Source: Pararhodobacter zhoushanensis (lineage in GTDB: Bacteria > Pseudomonadota > Alphaproteobacteria > Rhodobacterales > Rhodobacteraceae). Taken from it: 64,000 nucleotides of DNA. Within the stretch, counting starts at the first letter, position 1. Each line of letters begins with the position of its first letter. The position numbers were made by a program, and so were the translations under genes. Under the pieces are notes generated by a model, which saw nothing but the letters and a program-made list of their open reading frames with translations, made no database searches and was not told the DNA's origin. The stretch spans positions 872,358 through 936,357 of the forward strand of contig NZ_REEZ01000001.1 of assembly GCF_003990445.1 (NCBI RefSeq), read 5' to 3'. Positions 24,986 to 34,187 of this stretch are shown here, one piece after another.

Positions 24986-26565
24986 CAGCGCGGCTCCTCG
25001 GGTTCTTCCATCCAGCTGCGCAGGATTTCAAGCGTTTCGTCCTGGCGCTCGGAGATCAGCTGGCGCATGCGCTCAACAGGATCGGGGGCCTCTTCATCGC
25101 TGGAACTGCCGCCGAAATCGCTGTCGATCTCGCCGGTCAGGCTTGGGCTCATGGCGATCATCGGCGCAAAGCCGGACATCAGATTATTGTCTTCCTCATC
25201 AAACCCGCCGCTGCTGCGTGCCGCGCCTCCCTTGAGCAACGGACGCAGCACGAACAGCGCAAGGAACAGCACCACAGCACTCAGCGCACCCAGCCGGATC
25301 AGGCCCATCAGGTCGAGCTGCGATACCCAGCTGGCCACGCCAACCGTGCCGTTCTGATCGAGAACCGGCTCGAACTGCAGCGAGCGCAGCGTGATGACGT
25401 CGCCGCGCGCCTCATCCAGACCCACGGCCGAGGACACCAGCGCGCGCAACGCCTCGAGTTCCTCTTCTGGCCGCGCGGTCCATTGTTCGACGCCGTTGGC
25501 GTCGAGGCTACGCACGCCATCGACCAGAACCGCGACGGTCAGGCGGCGGATCGAGCCCGGTCCGCGCTCGAATTCGCGGCTGGTCTGACTCACCTCCCAG
25601 TCGATGCGCTCACGCGAGAGCTGTTCGCGCGATTCCGAGCGCCCGTCGGTCGCAGCCGCGGCACCGTCGGGCAGGTTCGACGCCACTGACACGCCCGACC
25701 CGCCGGTATCGCTGGAGGTCGCGTTGCGCTCTTCGGTCTCCTGGCTGACAGCGGTGCGGGTTTCGGGATCGATTCGCCGCTCGGTGATCGTTTCGCGGTC
25801 GGTGACGGTCTCGATGTTCACCTCGACCACCGCGCGGCCGGGGCCGACACGGGCTTCCAGCAGACGCTCGACATTATGACGCATCAGCTCGGCGCGGTCG
25901 TTCGCCTGCGCCCCCGGCCCGGTATCATCGGCCACGATCATCCCGCCATTGGAATCAATCACCGCGACATCCTCGGCGTGCAGCCCGGCCGCCGCCGAGG
26001 CCACCAGAAACCGCAGCGCCTGCGCCTGCGCCGGTGTCAGCGGCGGGCCGGCCGGGGTTACCGTGACCGAGGCCGAGGCCTGCTGGTCACGCCGGAAAGG
26101 CTGCGTCGCGCCTTGGGAAATATGCACGCGGGCAAAGCGGATATGCGGGCTGGCCATGATCGTGCGCGCCAGTTCCCCTTCTTTCGCCCGCCAATAGGCG
26201 GCGTCGAACATCTGCGCCGTGGTGCCAAAGCCGGTCAACCCGTCGAGCAATTCGTATCCGGTCGAGGAATTCGCCGGCAGGCCCTGCGCCGCCAACGCCA
26301 TGCGCATTTCATCGCGCTGCGTTGCCTCGACATAGATCGCATCGCCGCGCACCTCATAGCCGACATTGCGTTGATCGAGCGCCTGAATCACCTCACCGGC
26401 CTGCGCGCCTTCAAGCCCGGCATAGAGCAGTGACATCCCCGGCGCGGTTGCCGCGCGCGCCAGCATGAGCACGGCGGCAAAGACGCCCAGACTGGCCACA
26501 ACGGCGATCACGCGGCGGCGCGGTTCCAAGGTGTTCCACACAGAGAGGAGCTGTTCCAAGACCAT
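24985..26565 (-). CDS. fliF: Flagellar MS-ring protein FliF
   Basis: 526 residues. Builds the inner-membrane MS ring. First transmembrane helix about 20-40; ring-building motif domains with LLYAGLEGAQAGEVIQALDQRNVGYEVRGDAIYV; conserved YELLDG..GFGTTAQMFDAAYWRAKEGELARTI and RVHIS; second transmembrane helix about 430-452 (LIRLGALSAVVLFLALFVLRP); C-terminal FliG-binding tail with DPVERMRQLISERQDETLEILRSWM. First gene of the leftward flagellar operon; start ATG 26565. Confidence 0.95.
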   Translation of the reverse strand: MVLEQLLSVWNTLEPRRRVIAVVASLGVFAAVLMLARAATAPGMSLLYAGLEGAQAGEVIQALDQRNVGYEVRGDAIYVEATQRDEMRMALAAQGLPANSSTGYELLDGLTGFGTTAQMFDAAYWRAKEGELARTIMASPHIRFARVHISQGATQPFRRDQQASASVTVTPAGPPLTPAQAQALRFLVASAAAGLHAEDVAVIDSNGGMIVADDTGPGAQANDRAELMRHNVERLLEARVGPGRAVVEVNIETVTDRETITERRIDPETRTAVSQETEERNATSSDTGGSGVSVASNLPDGAAAATDGRSESREQLSRERIDWEVSQTSREFERGPGSIRRLTVAVLVDGVRSLDANGVEQWTARPEEELEALRALVSSAVGLDEARGDVITLRSLQFEPVLDQNGTVGVASWVSQLDLMGLIRLGALSAVVLFLALFVLRPLLKGGAARSSGGFDEEDNNLMSGFAPMIAMSPSLTGEIDSDFGGSSSDEEAPDPVERMRQLISERQDETLEILRSWMEEPEEPR

Positions 26566-26616
26566 TCCCTTTCGCGGACGTTCTGCCCGGTTGAATCGAT
26601 CCTTGCCCTGTTTCGA

Positions 26617-26631
26617 TTAACAATCGGTTAG
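26617..26631. promoter_or_regulatory. CtrA-like box between fliF and fliL
   Basis: TTAA-N7-TTAG (TTAA 26617-26620, TTAG 26628-26631), one mismatch from the TTAA-N7-TTAA site of the master regulator CtrA, in the 137-bp gap between divergent flagellar operons. CtrA controls motility in Rhodobacterales; binding here is inferred. Confidence 0.5.
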
Positions 26632-26702
26632 CCACATGGTGCGAAAACAGTCCCCGGAACATGCGACGAACACGATTCGACCCAACCGGAGGGCACCTTG
26701 CC

Positions 26703-27269
26703 ATGGCCACCAGCGCCGAAACCGACCAACCCCCTGCGAAGACATCAAAACTCCCGCTTCTGATTGGGCTGGTCCTTGCGCTGGCCGGGGGCGGCGGCGG
26801 CTTTTATGCGACATATTCGGGGCTGCTCGATTCGCTTCTGGGCGGCAGCGACGCCGCCGCAGCCGACAGCCATGGTGCCGCCCCCGCCACCGGCCATGGC
26901 GCCCCCGCGGCGGAGGGCCACGGCGCCAGCGCGCCACCTGAGGGCGGGCATGGTGAGGGGGCGGCGGGCAGCACCGCTTTCGTCCCGGTCGATCCGATCA
27001 CCGTCAATCTGGGCACGCGGGGTGAGGCGCGGCATCTGCGGTTCTCAGCCCAGCTTGAGGTCGGCCGCGGTGCGGCGGCTGAGGTGCAGCGCCTGATGCC
27101 GCGCATCGTCGATGTGCTCAACATCTATCTGCGGGCGCTGGACCCGCATGAGCTGGAAGAGCCCGCCGCCCTGATGCGGCTGCGTGCACAGATGCTGCGC
27201 CGGGTGCAGATCGTCACCGGGCCGGGTCTGGTCAATGATCTGCTGGTCATCGAATTCGTTTTTAATTGA
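26703..27269 (+). CDS. fliL: Flagellar basal body protein FliL
   Basis: 188 residues. One transmembrane helix (about 17-37, LPLLIGLVLALAGGGGGFYAT), a His/Gly/Ala-rich periplasmic linker (about 50-85) and a stomatin-like FliL domain with VDPITVNLGTRGEARHLRFSAQLEV and the terminal VNDLLVIEFVFN. FliL rings surround stator units and aid torque. The His-rich linker is longer than in enteric FliL. Start ATG 26703, with GGAGGG upstream. First gene of the rightward operon. Confidence 0.93.
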   Translation: MATSAETDQPPAKTSKLPLLIGLVLALAGGGGGFYATYSGLLDSLLGGSDAAAADSHGAAPATGHGAPAAEGHGASAPPEGGHGEGAAGSTAFVPVDPITVNLGTRGEARHLRFSAQLEVGRGAAAEVQRLMPRIVDVLNIYLRALDPHELEEPAALMRLRAQMLRRVQIVTGPGLVNDLLVIEFVFN

Positions 27270-27279
27270 GGGGCTTGTG

Positions 27280-27711
27280 ATGAATTTTCTCTCCGATCTG
27301 CTGTTGGCCGCCGCTGCCCTTGGGGCCGGTCTGTATTGCGTGGTCTTGTCGCGGCGGCTCAGCGCGCTCGGCTCGCTTGAGGGCGGAATGGGCAGCGCGA
27401 TTGCCATGCTCTCGGCGCAGGTCGACGATCTGGCGCGTTCGCTCAAAGCCGCGCAGGAGACGGCGGGGCGCAGTGGCGCGCAGTTGGAGGGGCAGACCGC
27501 GCGGGCCGAAACCGTCGCGCGCAAGCTGCAATTGCTGGTCGCCTCGATGCATGATCTTCCCGACGAGCCCGTCGCACAGCCGCATAGCGTGCGCCCGCCC
27601 TCGCCCTGGCCGACCGAGGCGGCGCAGCGCGCCCCGGCCCGCGTGGCTGAACCCGAATCCCCGCCGCGCGCCCGCGTCCTGCGGCGGCGACAAGCGACCG
27701 AGGCGTCGTGA
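27280..27711 (+). CDS. Small membrane-anchored flagellar-locus protein, unrecognised
   Basis: 143 residues. One N-terminal hydrophobic helix (LLLAAAALGAGLYCVVLSRRL), then a coiled-coil stretch (about 30-90, with DDLARSLKAAQETAGRSGAQLEGQ) and a Pro/Arg-rich tail. I do not recognise a named family. Its place between fliL and the motE-like gene, 10 bp after the fliL stop and overlapping the next start by one base, argues for a role in stator or motor assembly. Confidence 0.75.
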   Translation: MNFLSDLLLAAAALGAGLYCVVLSRRLSALGSLEGGMGSAIAMLSAQVDDLARSLKAAQETAGRSGAQLEGQTARAETVARKLQLLVASMHDLPDEPVAQPHSVRPPSPWPTEAAQRAPARVAEPESPPRARVLRRRQATEAS

Positions 27712-28295
27712 TGGCGCGCCCCGCCCCGCCCCGCCGAAACCGCCGGGCGCGCGTGCTGCCCTTGCTGGCACTGGCTTTCTTCATGGGCGCAGGGCTGCGT
27801 CTTGCCTCAGGCATGGGTGAGGCGTTGGCCCAGGACCCCGAGCCTGCCGGTGCCACAAGCACCTCTGGCGCCCTGCGCTCCAGCCCGGTGAGCGACGCGC
27901 AACTGTCGCTTGAAATCCGGCAACGCGAACAAGAGGTTGCGCAACGCGAGGCCACACTTGACGAGCGTGAGGCACTGCTCGCCGCCGCGCAGGAGCGGGT
28001 TCAGGCCCAGATCGAAGCGCTGCAAGGGGCCGAAGCCGACCTGACCGCGACCATGGCGCTGGCCGACCGCGCCGCCGAGGATGACATCTCCCGACTGGTG
28101 TCGGTGTTTGCGGTCATGAAGCCCGAGGATGCGGCGGCCGTCTTTACCGAAATGGACCCACAATTCGCGGCAGGTTTTCTGGCCCGGCTCGACTCGCAGG
28201 TGGCCGCCGACATCCTCGCCGGCCTGGACCCGCGCCAAGCCTATGGGCTGAGCGCGATTCTTGCCGGGCGCAATGCGCTTGTCCCGCGTGAATGA
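27711..28295 (+). CDS. motE: MotE-like flagellar protein (MgtE N-domain type)
   Basis: 194 residues. N-terminal membrane anchor or signal (VLPLLALAFFMGAGLRLASG), periplasmic coiled coil (about 60-110, QREQEVAQREATLDEREALLAAAQE-type heptads), then an MgtE-like helical repeat: VFAVMKPEDAAAVFTEMDPQFAAGFLARLDSQVAADILAGLDPRQA. MotE acts as chaperone for the MotC stator-associated protein in rhizobia; the function here is inferred from architecture and position. A GTG one codon earlier is possible. Confidence 0.8.
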   Translation: MARPAPPRRNRRARVLPLLALAFFMGAGLRLASGMGEALAQDPEPAGATSTSGALRSSPVSDAQLSLEIRQREQEVAQREATLDEREALLAAAQERVQAQIEALQGAEADLTATMALADRAAEDDISRLVSVFAVMKPEDAAAVFTEMDPQFAAGFLARLDSQVAADILAGLDPRQAYGLSAILAGRNALVPRE

Positions 28296-28361
28296 CCCTG
28301 CGGTGAAGCATTTTTTAAGACCTCCCTGTCAGCCTCGACCCAGAGAGAAACGGAGCGATTC

Positions 28362-29231
28362 ATGATCGGCATCATCGGCATCGTCGTGGTTTTCGTGATG
28401 GTGTTCGGCGGCTTTGTCATGGCCGGCGGCCACTTCGACATCATCCTGCACTCCCTGCCCTATGAAATGACCATGATCGGCGGCGCTGCGGTGGGGGCCT
28501 TTCTCATCGCCAACAATGGCGCGGGCGTGAAGCATACGCTCAAAGACATCGGCAAGGTATTCAAGGGGGCCAGCTGGAAACCCAAAGACTACAATGACTT
28601 GCTCTGTCTGCTGTTTGAACTGATTCGGCTGGCCCGGCAAAACCCCGTCGCGCTGGAAGAGCATATCGAAGCGCCCGACAGCTCTGAAATCATCAGCCGC
28701 TATCCCAAGATCCAGAAGGACCATGAAGCGATCGAACTGATCTGCGACACCTTGCGCTCGATGACCCTCAGCTATGACGACCCGATGCAGGTCGAAGAGG
28801 TGCTCGACAAACGCATGGAAGCGTCGTTCGAACACGCGATGCATTCCAGCCATGCGATGCAGACGGTGGCCGACGGGCTTCCTGCGCTGGGTATCGTGGC
28901 GGCGGTTCTGGGCGTTATCAAGACAATGGCGGCCATCGACCAGCCGCCCGAAGTGCTCGGCGGGCTGATTGGCGGGGCACTGGTAGGCACCTTCCTTGGC
29001 GTGTTCCTGGCCTATGGCTTCGTCGGCCCTTTCGCGTCGAAAATGGGGACGGTGGTTCAGGATGATGCGCATTTTTACAAACTCATCCGCGAAGTTCTGA
29101 TCGCCAATCTGCACAACCACCCTGCCAACATGTGTATCGAGGTCGGGCGCCAGAACACGCCACACCATCTGCGCCCCAGCTACGGCGACCTCGAAGAAGC
29201 GATGCGCAGCCTCAAACGAGAGGCGGGCTGA
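28362..29231 (+). CDS. motA: Flagellar motor stator protein MotA
   Basis: 289 residues, proton-channel stator subunit. Four membrane helices: about 2-20, 30-50, 160-185 and 195-220. Between them is the cytoplasmic domain that contacts FliG. Landmarks: IGIVVVFVMVFGGFVMAGGHF, ASFEHAMHSSHAMQTVADGLPALGIVAAVLGVIKTM, and IGGALVGTFLGVFLAYGFVGPFASK. motB is not adjacent, so it must be encoded elsewhere. A 66-bp gap before ATG 28362 may hold its own signals. Confidence 0.95.
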   Translation: MIGIIGIVVVFVMVFGGFVMAGGHFDIILHSLPYEMTMIGGAAVGAFLIANNGAGVKHTLKDIGKVFKGASWKPKDYNDLLCLLFELIRLARQNPVALEEHIEAPDSSEIISRYPKIQKDHEAIELICDTLRSMTLSYDDPMQVEEVLDKRMEASFEHAMHSSHAMQTVADGLPALGIVAAVLGVIKTMAAIDQPPEVLGGLIGGALVGTFLGVFLAYGFVGPFASKMGTVVQDDAHFYKLIREVLIANLHNHPANMCIEVGRQNTPHHLRPSYGDLEEAMRSLKREAG

Positions 29232-31681
29232 TGCGCATCTTAATCCGGCTGGTCGCAGCCTTATGCCTGCTCACCGCGCCGGTTTCGGCGCAAGTGGTCA
29301 CCCCAAGGGCGGGCGAACATGCTGATTTTACGCGGCTTGTTCTGGCTGTGGCCGCGGGTACCGGCTGGCGACTCTCGCCCGACGGACGCAGCCGGACGCT
29401 GACCATTGAGCGCACAGGCACCCGCTTCGACCTTTCGCAGCTCTTTCGCCGCATCCCGCGAACACGCTTGTCCGATGCCTCCGCCGAAGGGCCGGTCCTG
29501 ACCCTGACGATGGACTGCGCCTGCCCTGTCACCGCGTGGGAGGAACGCCCCGGCCTGATCGTGCTCGATATCAGCGATCCGCCTCCCGAAACACCCGCCC
29601 AAGACGCCCCGGTTCCGCCCGCGTTGCCCACCAGCCCGCCACGTCGCCCGCCGCCCCTCGATCCGATAGCGACTGCGCGCAGCGCCGGCACTCAGCTTGC
29701 CCGGGCGATGCCGCTTCTGACAACCGGGCCCGAGGAGCCTGTCGCCGAAGATCCCCGGCTCGCCACCCTTTCGGAGGATCTCGGCCGCACGGTCGCGCAG
29801 GCGTTGGGTCAGGGGATTCTGGACGCCGCAATCGACGCACCGGTCCCTGACGCTGGGCTGCTCAGCAGCACGCCCACCCCCGATCTGCCCGCGAACATGC
29901 GGGTCACCACGGTGATGGATCGCGCGGATCCTGATGCCCTGACGGTGGCCCAACCGCCAGAGTTCTGTCAGGGGGCAAACCGGCTCGAAACGCTGTTAAC
30001 CCAGAACACCGAAGATTTCTCCGCCGAGCATGGCAGGCTGGCGCGCGCACTCTATGGCGAATTCGATCAACCGGATCCCGCCGCGCGCGCGGCCCTGGTC
30101 GGGCTCTACCTCTCTGCCGGTTTCGGCGCAGAGGCCCACGCGTTGTTGGTAAACGGTCAGGACATCGTCGCCGGGCGCGACTTCGCGCTTGGTGTTGCGG
30201 ATGTGCTGGAGGACCGCGCCACCAACTCGCGCATGCGGCTGGCGCAGGCGATCGACTGCGGCGGCATAGCGGCGCTCATGGCGGTTCTGGCCGGGGCCGA
30301 CGCCGACGCGGTGCGTCAGAACGGTGACGCCATCGCCCTCACCTATAGCCTGCTCTCGCCATCGCTTCGCGCCCGCGTCGGCCTGCCCCTTGCCGAGCGT
30401 CTCGCAGAGGTCGGCGCGCTCGACGCCGCGCGCATCGTCGCCGACAGCCTGCGCCGCTCGTCCTGGACGGTGCCGCAGGATGTCGCGCTGGCCGAAGCCC
30501 TGCTCGATCGCGCCCGCGGCCACCCTGTCGACGCGGCGGCGCGGCTTGAGCATGAGGGCGGCAGCGACGCGGAAACGGTTCAGACCCGTCTTGACCTTGC
30601 CTTGCAAACCCATAACGGCCTGGACGCCGAAACGCTCGAGGGAGCCGCCGCGCTGGCCGCTGCAGCGCGCACAGAATCCGAAGGCGCGGAACTCATGGCG
30701 TCGGTGATCCGGCTTCATGCGCGCTCGGGTTCCAGCCCGGACGCGTTTGCCGCGCTCGACCGGCTGGAAAGCTGGGTGCAGGAAACCGGCGAAAACCGCC
30801 GATTGATCGAAACGCTGCGTGACGAAGTCTGGGCCGCGCTGGCCGAAACGGGCAGCGATTTCGGTATCGTCGAGACGGTCCTCGCGCGTGAAGACTGGCG
30901 CGCGCCAGGTCTTACACCGCAAACGCGGCGCAAACTGGCCAGGCGTTTGCTCGATCTTGGCCTCGCGACGCCGGTGCACACCCTGGTCGGAACCCTCGAC
31001 GATCCCGGCGCGCGCGTGCTGCGGGCCCGCGCCTGGGTGTCTGAAGGCGATCCTGAACAGGCCCTTGCCCTGCTCGGCGACGACCCCACCACCGACGCAC
31101 GCCAGACCCGTGCCGCAGCGCTCGGCCAGATCGGCGATTACGCCGGCGCAGCAGCGGAATTCGCTTCCCTCGGGGTGACCGATGCCGAAGCGCGCGCCGC
31201 CATTCTTGCGGGCGATTGGCGACGGCTGGAAACCCTGCACGGCGCAGAGGCTCCATTGACGGCCGAAGCGGCGGAGCTCGGCCAAATTCTGGGCCGTGCG
31301 CCCGGCCATGCGGAAGTGGCCCGCACGCAGGCGGATCAATCGGCACCCCAAGCGCATGAGGCGGTGACGCAAGACGCGGCGCCCACGGGCGGAGAACACG
31401 CAACCCCGGATCCCGCCACGGCTGACCATAGCCTGTCGCCGCAACAGCCCGATGCGCGCGCGGCTTCCGACGCGCCCACTGGCGACACGCCGATAGCCGA
31501 GCCACCACCCATCGCCGACGGTGGCCCCTCAAGCGTGGCTGACATGGCAACGGGCTCGACCCCCGACGATCCGGGTGCGATTTTCAACAGGTTTGGATTG
31601 GTTCGGCGCAGTTCGACATTGCTGGCCGAAAGCGAGCGTCTGCGTGAAGCGCTGACCCCTCTGGTAGAAGTACGCAATTGA
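29231..31681 (+). CDS. Large exported alpha-helical protein after motA, unrecognised
   Basis: 816 residues. Signal peptide (LIRLVAALCLLTAPVSAQ). An N-terminal beta-rich domain (about 22-115: FTRLVLAVAAGTGWRLSPDG...FDLSQLFRRIPRTRLSD, with a CAC cysteine pair) resembles an AMIN-like fold by eye. A Pro-rich linker (about 116-145) leads to a long Ala/Leu/Glu helical-repeat region (about 230-680) of TPR/solenoid look, then an acidic low-complexity stretch (about 690-780) and a C-terminal NRFGLVRRSSTLLAESERLREAL helix. The start overlaps the motA stop (TGATG). Likely periplasmic motor-associated factor; no firm family. Confidence 0.78.
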   Translation: MRILIRLVAALCLLTAPVSAQVVTPRAGEHADFTRLVLAVAAGTGWRLSPDGRSRTLTIERTGTRFDLSQLFRRIPRTRLSDASAEGPVLTLTMDCACPVTAWEERPGLIVLDISDPPPETPAQDAPVPPALPTSPPRRPPPLDPIATARSAGTQLARAMPLLTTGPEEPVAEDPRLATLSEDLGRTVAQALGQGILDAAIDAPVPDAGLLSSTPTPDLPANMRVTTVMDRADPDALTVAQPPEFCQGANRLETLLTQNTEDFSAEHGRLARALYGEFDQPDPAARAALVGLYLSAGFGAEAHALLVNGQDIVAGRDFALGVADVLEDRATNSRMRLAQAIDCGGIAALMAVLAGADADAVRQNGDAIALTYSLLSPSLRARVGLPLAERLAEVGALDAARIVADSLRRSSWTVPQDVALAEALLDRARGHPVDAAARLEHEGGSDAETVQTRLDLALQTHNGLDAETLEGAAALAAAARTESEGAELMASVIRLHARSGSSPDAFAALDRLESWVQETGENRRLIETLRDEVWAALAETGSDFGIVETVLAREDWRAPGLTPQTRRKLARRLLDLGLATPVHTLVGTLDDPGARVLRARAWVSEGDPEQALALLGDDPTTDARQTRAAALGQIGDYAGAAAEFASLGVTDAEARAAILAGDWRRLETLHGAEAPLTAEAAELGQILGRAPGHAEVARTQADQSAPQAHEAVTQDAAPTGGEHATPDPATADHSLSPQQPDARAASDAPTGDTPIAEPPPIADGGPSSVADMATGSTPDDPGAIFNRFGLVRRSSTLLAESERLREALTPLVEVRN

Positions 31682-32045
31682 AACAAGGCTCTGCACACAC
31701 ACTACGCTCCCAAGAAGCGGCCCGGGTTGTCCCGCGCGTCAACCGAGACGACGCTTGAAACGGTCAGAGCGTGGCAAACCGACATACGGCCACCCCGCGT
31801 TCGATTTTGGCTGCCTGTAACGCCCCATACTGGCATGAACTCTCAGCCATCGACTCATACGACAACAGCGGCTCAGCCAGCGGATGGAGCCCGCACAAGA
31901 CCCCCGAAACCACCGCTATTACCCTGCACATTCAAGCGTGAATAACTTGGATGCTTGAAGTTTAAAATGATTGCAAGCCGGTCACGCTCTGCTAACCTCC
32001 GCTCTATTCGCCGCGTCAGACGGTAACCAGACTGGGAGTTTCACC
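31682..32045. other. 364-bp intergenic region, flagellar block to ABC transporter 1
   Basis: No convincing gene; a 72-residue frame lacks any family features. TTCAAGC (31931-31937) and GCTTGAA (31953-31959) form an inverted repeat 87 bp before the substrate-binding gene start and may be an operator. The sequence is AT-richer after 31900, fitting a promoter region. Confidence 0.5.
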
Positions 32046-33203
32046 ATGACCATCCGCACCACGCTTTCGGCAGGCCTTGCCGCGATGAGCCTGACCGCCA
32101 CCCTCGGCGCCAGCACCGCCCTGGCGGACCCCGTGACCGTCGGCCTGATCACCACGCTGTCGGGCGGTGGCGCGGGTCTGGGCGTCGATATCCGCGACGG
32201 TTTTCAGCTGGCCCTCTCCATGTCCGGGTCGGATGCGATCCATCTGGTGGTCGAGGATGACGCTCAACGCCCCGAACAGGCCGTCCAGATCGCCGACCGC
32301 ATGATCCAGTCCGAGCGCGCGCAGATCCTGACCGGCATCGTCTGGTCGAACCTCGCCATGGCGGTGGTGCCCTCGGCAACCGCGCAAGACGTGATCTACG
32401 TCTCGCCCAACGCCGGCCCCTCGCAACTGGCCGGTGCGGGCTGCACCCCGAACTATTTCAACGCAGCCTATCAGAATGACACGATGCACGAAGCGTCGGG
32501 GGCATACGCCAATGTTCTGGGCTATGAAAACACCTTCATCATGGCGCCGAACTATCCCGCCGGGATCGACGCGCTGACCGGCTTCAAACGCTATTTCGAA
32601 GGGTCGCTGGCCGGCGAACTGTTCACGCAACTGGGCCAGACCGATTTCGCCGCCGAGATCGCGCAGATCCGGGCTTCGGGCGCGGATTCGATCTTTATCT
32701 TCGAGCCGGGCGGCATGGGCATCAGCTTCATGCGCCAATACGCACAATCGGGCATCGACCTGCCGATCATTTCGGCCGCCTTCTCGTTCTCGCAAGACGT
32801 GCTGCCCGCCGTGGGCGATTCCGCTCTGGGCGTGATCAACACCGCCGAATGGTCGCCCGATATGGACAACGCCGCCAACCAGGCCTTTGTCGCCGGTTTC
32901 CAGGAGGCTTACGGCCGTCTGCCCTCGGTCTATGCCGCGCAGGCGTTCGACTCGGCCAACCTGATCCTGTCGGCGCTGGCCGCTGCGGATATCAATGACC
33001 TGCCCGCCTTCCGCACGGCGATGCGCGCGGCGGATTTTGACTCGGTGCGCGGGGCCTTCCGCTTTGGCAACAACCAGCACCCGATCCAGAACTACTATGC
33101 GCGTGAGGTCGTCTCGGTCGACGGCGTCCTGACCAACCGCATGGTCGGCACCGCATTCGAGGATCATCAGGACGTCTACGCCACCGATTGCGCGATGGAA
33201 TGA
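32046..33203 (+). CDS. ABC transporter 1 substrate-binding protein (HAAT/LivK type)
   Basis: 385 residues. Signal peptide of about 27 residues ending TALA. Type I periplasmic-binding fold: VTVGLITTLSGGGAGLGVDIRDGFQLAL at the start of the mature part, VEDDAQRPEQAVQIADRMI, and WSNLAMAVVPSA. A Cys pair (GCTPN and the terminal DCAME) may form a disulfide. Captures a small organic solute, not necessarily an amino acid, as relatives bind aromatic acids. First gene of a five-gene operon. Start ATG 32046 follows GGGAG. Confidence 0.92.
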   Translation: MTIRTTLSAGLAAMSLTATLGASTALADPVTVGLITTLSGGGAGLGVDIRDGFQLALSMSGSDAIHLVVEDDAQRPEQAVQIADRMIQSERAQILTGIVWSNLAMAVVPSATAQDVIYVSPNAGPSQLAGAGCTPNYFNAAYQNDTMHEASGAYANVLGYENTFIMAPNYPAGIDALTGFKRYFEGSLAGELFTQLGQTDFAAEIAQIRASGADSIFIFEPGGMGISFMRQYAQSGIDLPIISAAFSFSQDVLPAVGDSALGVINTAEWSPDMDNAANQAFVAGFQEAYGRLPSVYAAQAFDSANLILSALAAADINDLPAFRTAMRAADFDSVRGAFRFGNNQHPIQNYYAREVVSVDGVLTNRMVGTAFEDHQDVYATDCAME

Positions 33204-33210
33204 CCTGACC

Positions 33211-33237
33211 GGGGCGCGCGGCACGACGGCGCGCCCC
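33211..33237 (+). terminator. Hairpin between substrate-binding and permease genes
   Basis: GGGGCGCGC (33211-33219) pairs with GCGCGCCCC (33229-33237), 8 bp after the stop, with no U run. Such hairpins favour excess binding protein by attenuating transcription or protecting the 3' end. Confidence 0.6.
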
Positions 33238-33269
33238 CCTCCTCTGCAACGACCCGCGAAGGGATCGCC

Positions 33270-34187
33270 GTGACCGCTGCCCTCTTTCTGGAACAAGTGC
33301 TGAATGGCCTGCAGCTGGGCCTGATGTTGTTCCTCATGTCCGCCGGCCTGACGCTGGTGTTTGGCGTGATGGGACTGATCAATCTGGCGCATGGCTCACT
33401 CTATATGATCGGCGCGTTCTTTTGCGCCGCCGCAGCCGCTGCCAGCGGCAATTTCTGGCTGGGCCTAATCGCGGGCACCGCTGCCGCTGCGGCTGCGGGC
33501 GCCCTGATCGAGGTCACCGTCCTGCGCCGTCTCTATGACCGCGACCATCTGGATCAGGTGCTGGCCACCTTTGCGCTGATCCTCGTGCTGTCGGAATTAA
33601 CCAAGATAGGGTTCGGACCCTTTCCGCTGTTTCTGGATGTGCCGCCGATCCTGTCGGGCACGGTCAATCTGGGCATCGCGCATTACCCCCTGTACCGGCT
33701 GGCCCTGATCGGTTTTGGCCTGGCGGTGGCGCTGGGATTGTGGCTGCTGATCGCGCGCACCCGTCTGGGTATCCGCATTCGCGCCGGTGAGAATGACCGC
33801 GAGATGATCGCGGCGCTCGGCGTCAACATCCGCGCACTGTACACGCTGGTCTTTGCGCTGGGGGCCGGTCTGGCGGGTCTGGCCGGAGCGCTGGTCGGGG
33901 CCGTGCAATCGGTGCAGGTCGGCATGGGCGAACCAGTGCTGATCCTCGCCTTCGTGGTTATCGTGATCGGTGGCATCGGCTCGATCAAGGGCGCGATGGT
34001 CGGGGCGCTGATGGTCGGCGTGATCGACACCATGGGTCGCTTCCTGCTGCCCCGGCTCTTTGGTCATTTCATGGAGCAAAGCCAGGCCGCCGGCATCGGT
34101 GCCGCGCTTGCCTCGATGCTGATCTATGTGCTGATGGCCGCCGTGCTGGTCATCCGCCCCAAGGGATTGTTCCCCGCACATGCCTGA
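33270..34187 (+). CDS. ABC transporter 1 permease, LivH type
   Basis: 305 residues, about eight membrane helices. LivH marks: LNGLQLGLMLFLMSAGLTLVFGVMGLINLAHGSLYMIGAF at the N-terminus, RTRLGIRIRAGENDREMIAALGVN with the EAA-like cytoplasmic loop, and IVIGGIGSIKGAMVGALMVG. Pairs with the LivM-type gene, whose start it overlaps by 8 bp. Start GTG 33270 with AAGGGA upstream. Confidence 0.93.
   Translation: MTAALFLEQVLNGLQLGLMLFLMSAGLTLVFGVMGLINLAHGSLYMIGAFFCAAAAAASGNFWLGLIAGTAAAAAAGALIEVTVLRRLYDRDHLDQVLATFALILVLSELTKIGFGPFPLFLDVPPILSGTVNLGIAHYPLYRLALIGFGLAVALGLWLLIARTRLGIRIRAGENDREMIAALGVNIRALYTLVFALGAGLAGLAGALVGAVQSVQVGMGEPVLILAFVVIVIGGIGSIKGAMVGALMVGVIDTMGRFLLPRLFGHFMEQSQAAGIGAALASMLIYVLMAAVLVIRPKGLFPAHA

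Noticed and set aside
31727-31945. 72-residue frame in the gap before ABC operon 1
   Set aside because: Low-complexity Thr/Pro composition, no ribosome site, no family features.
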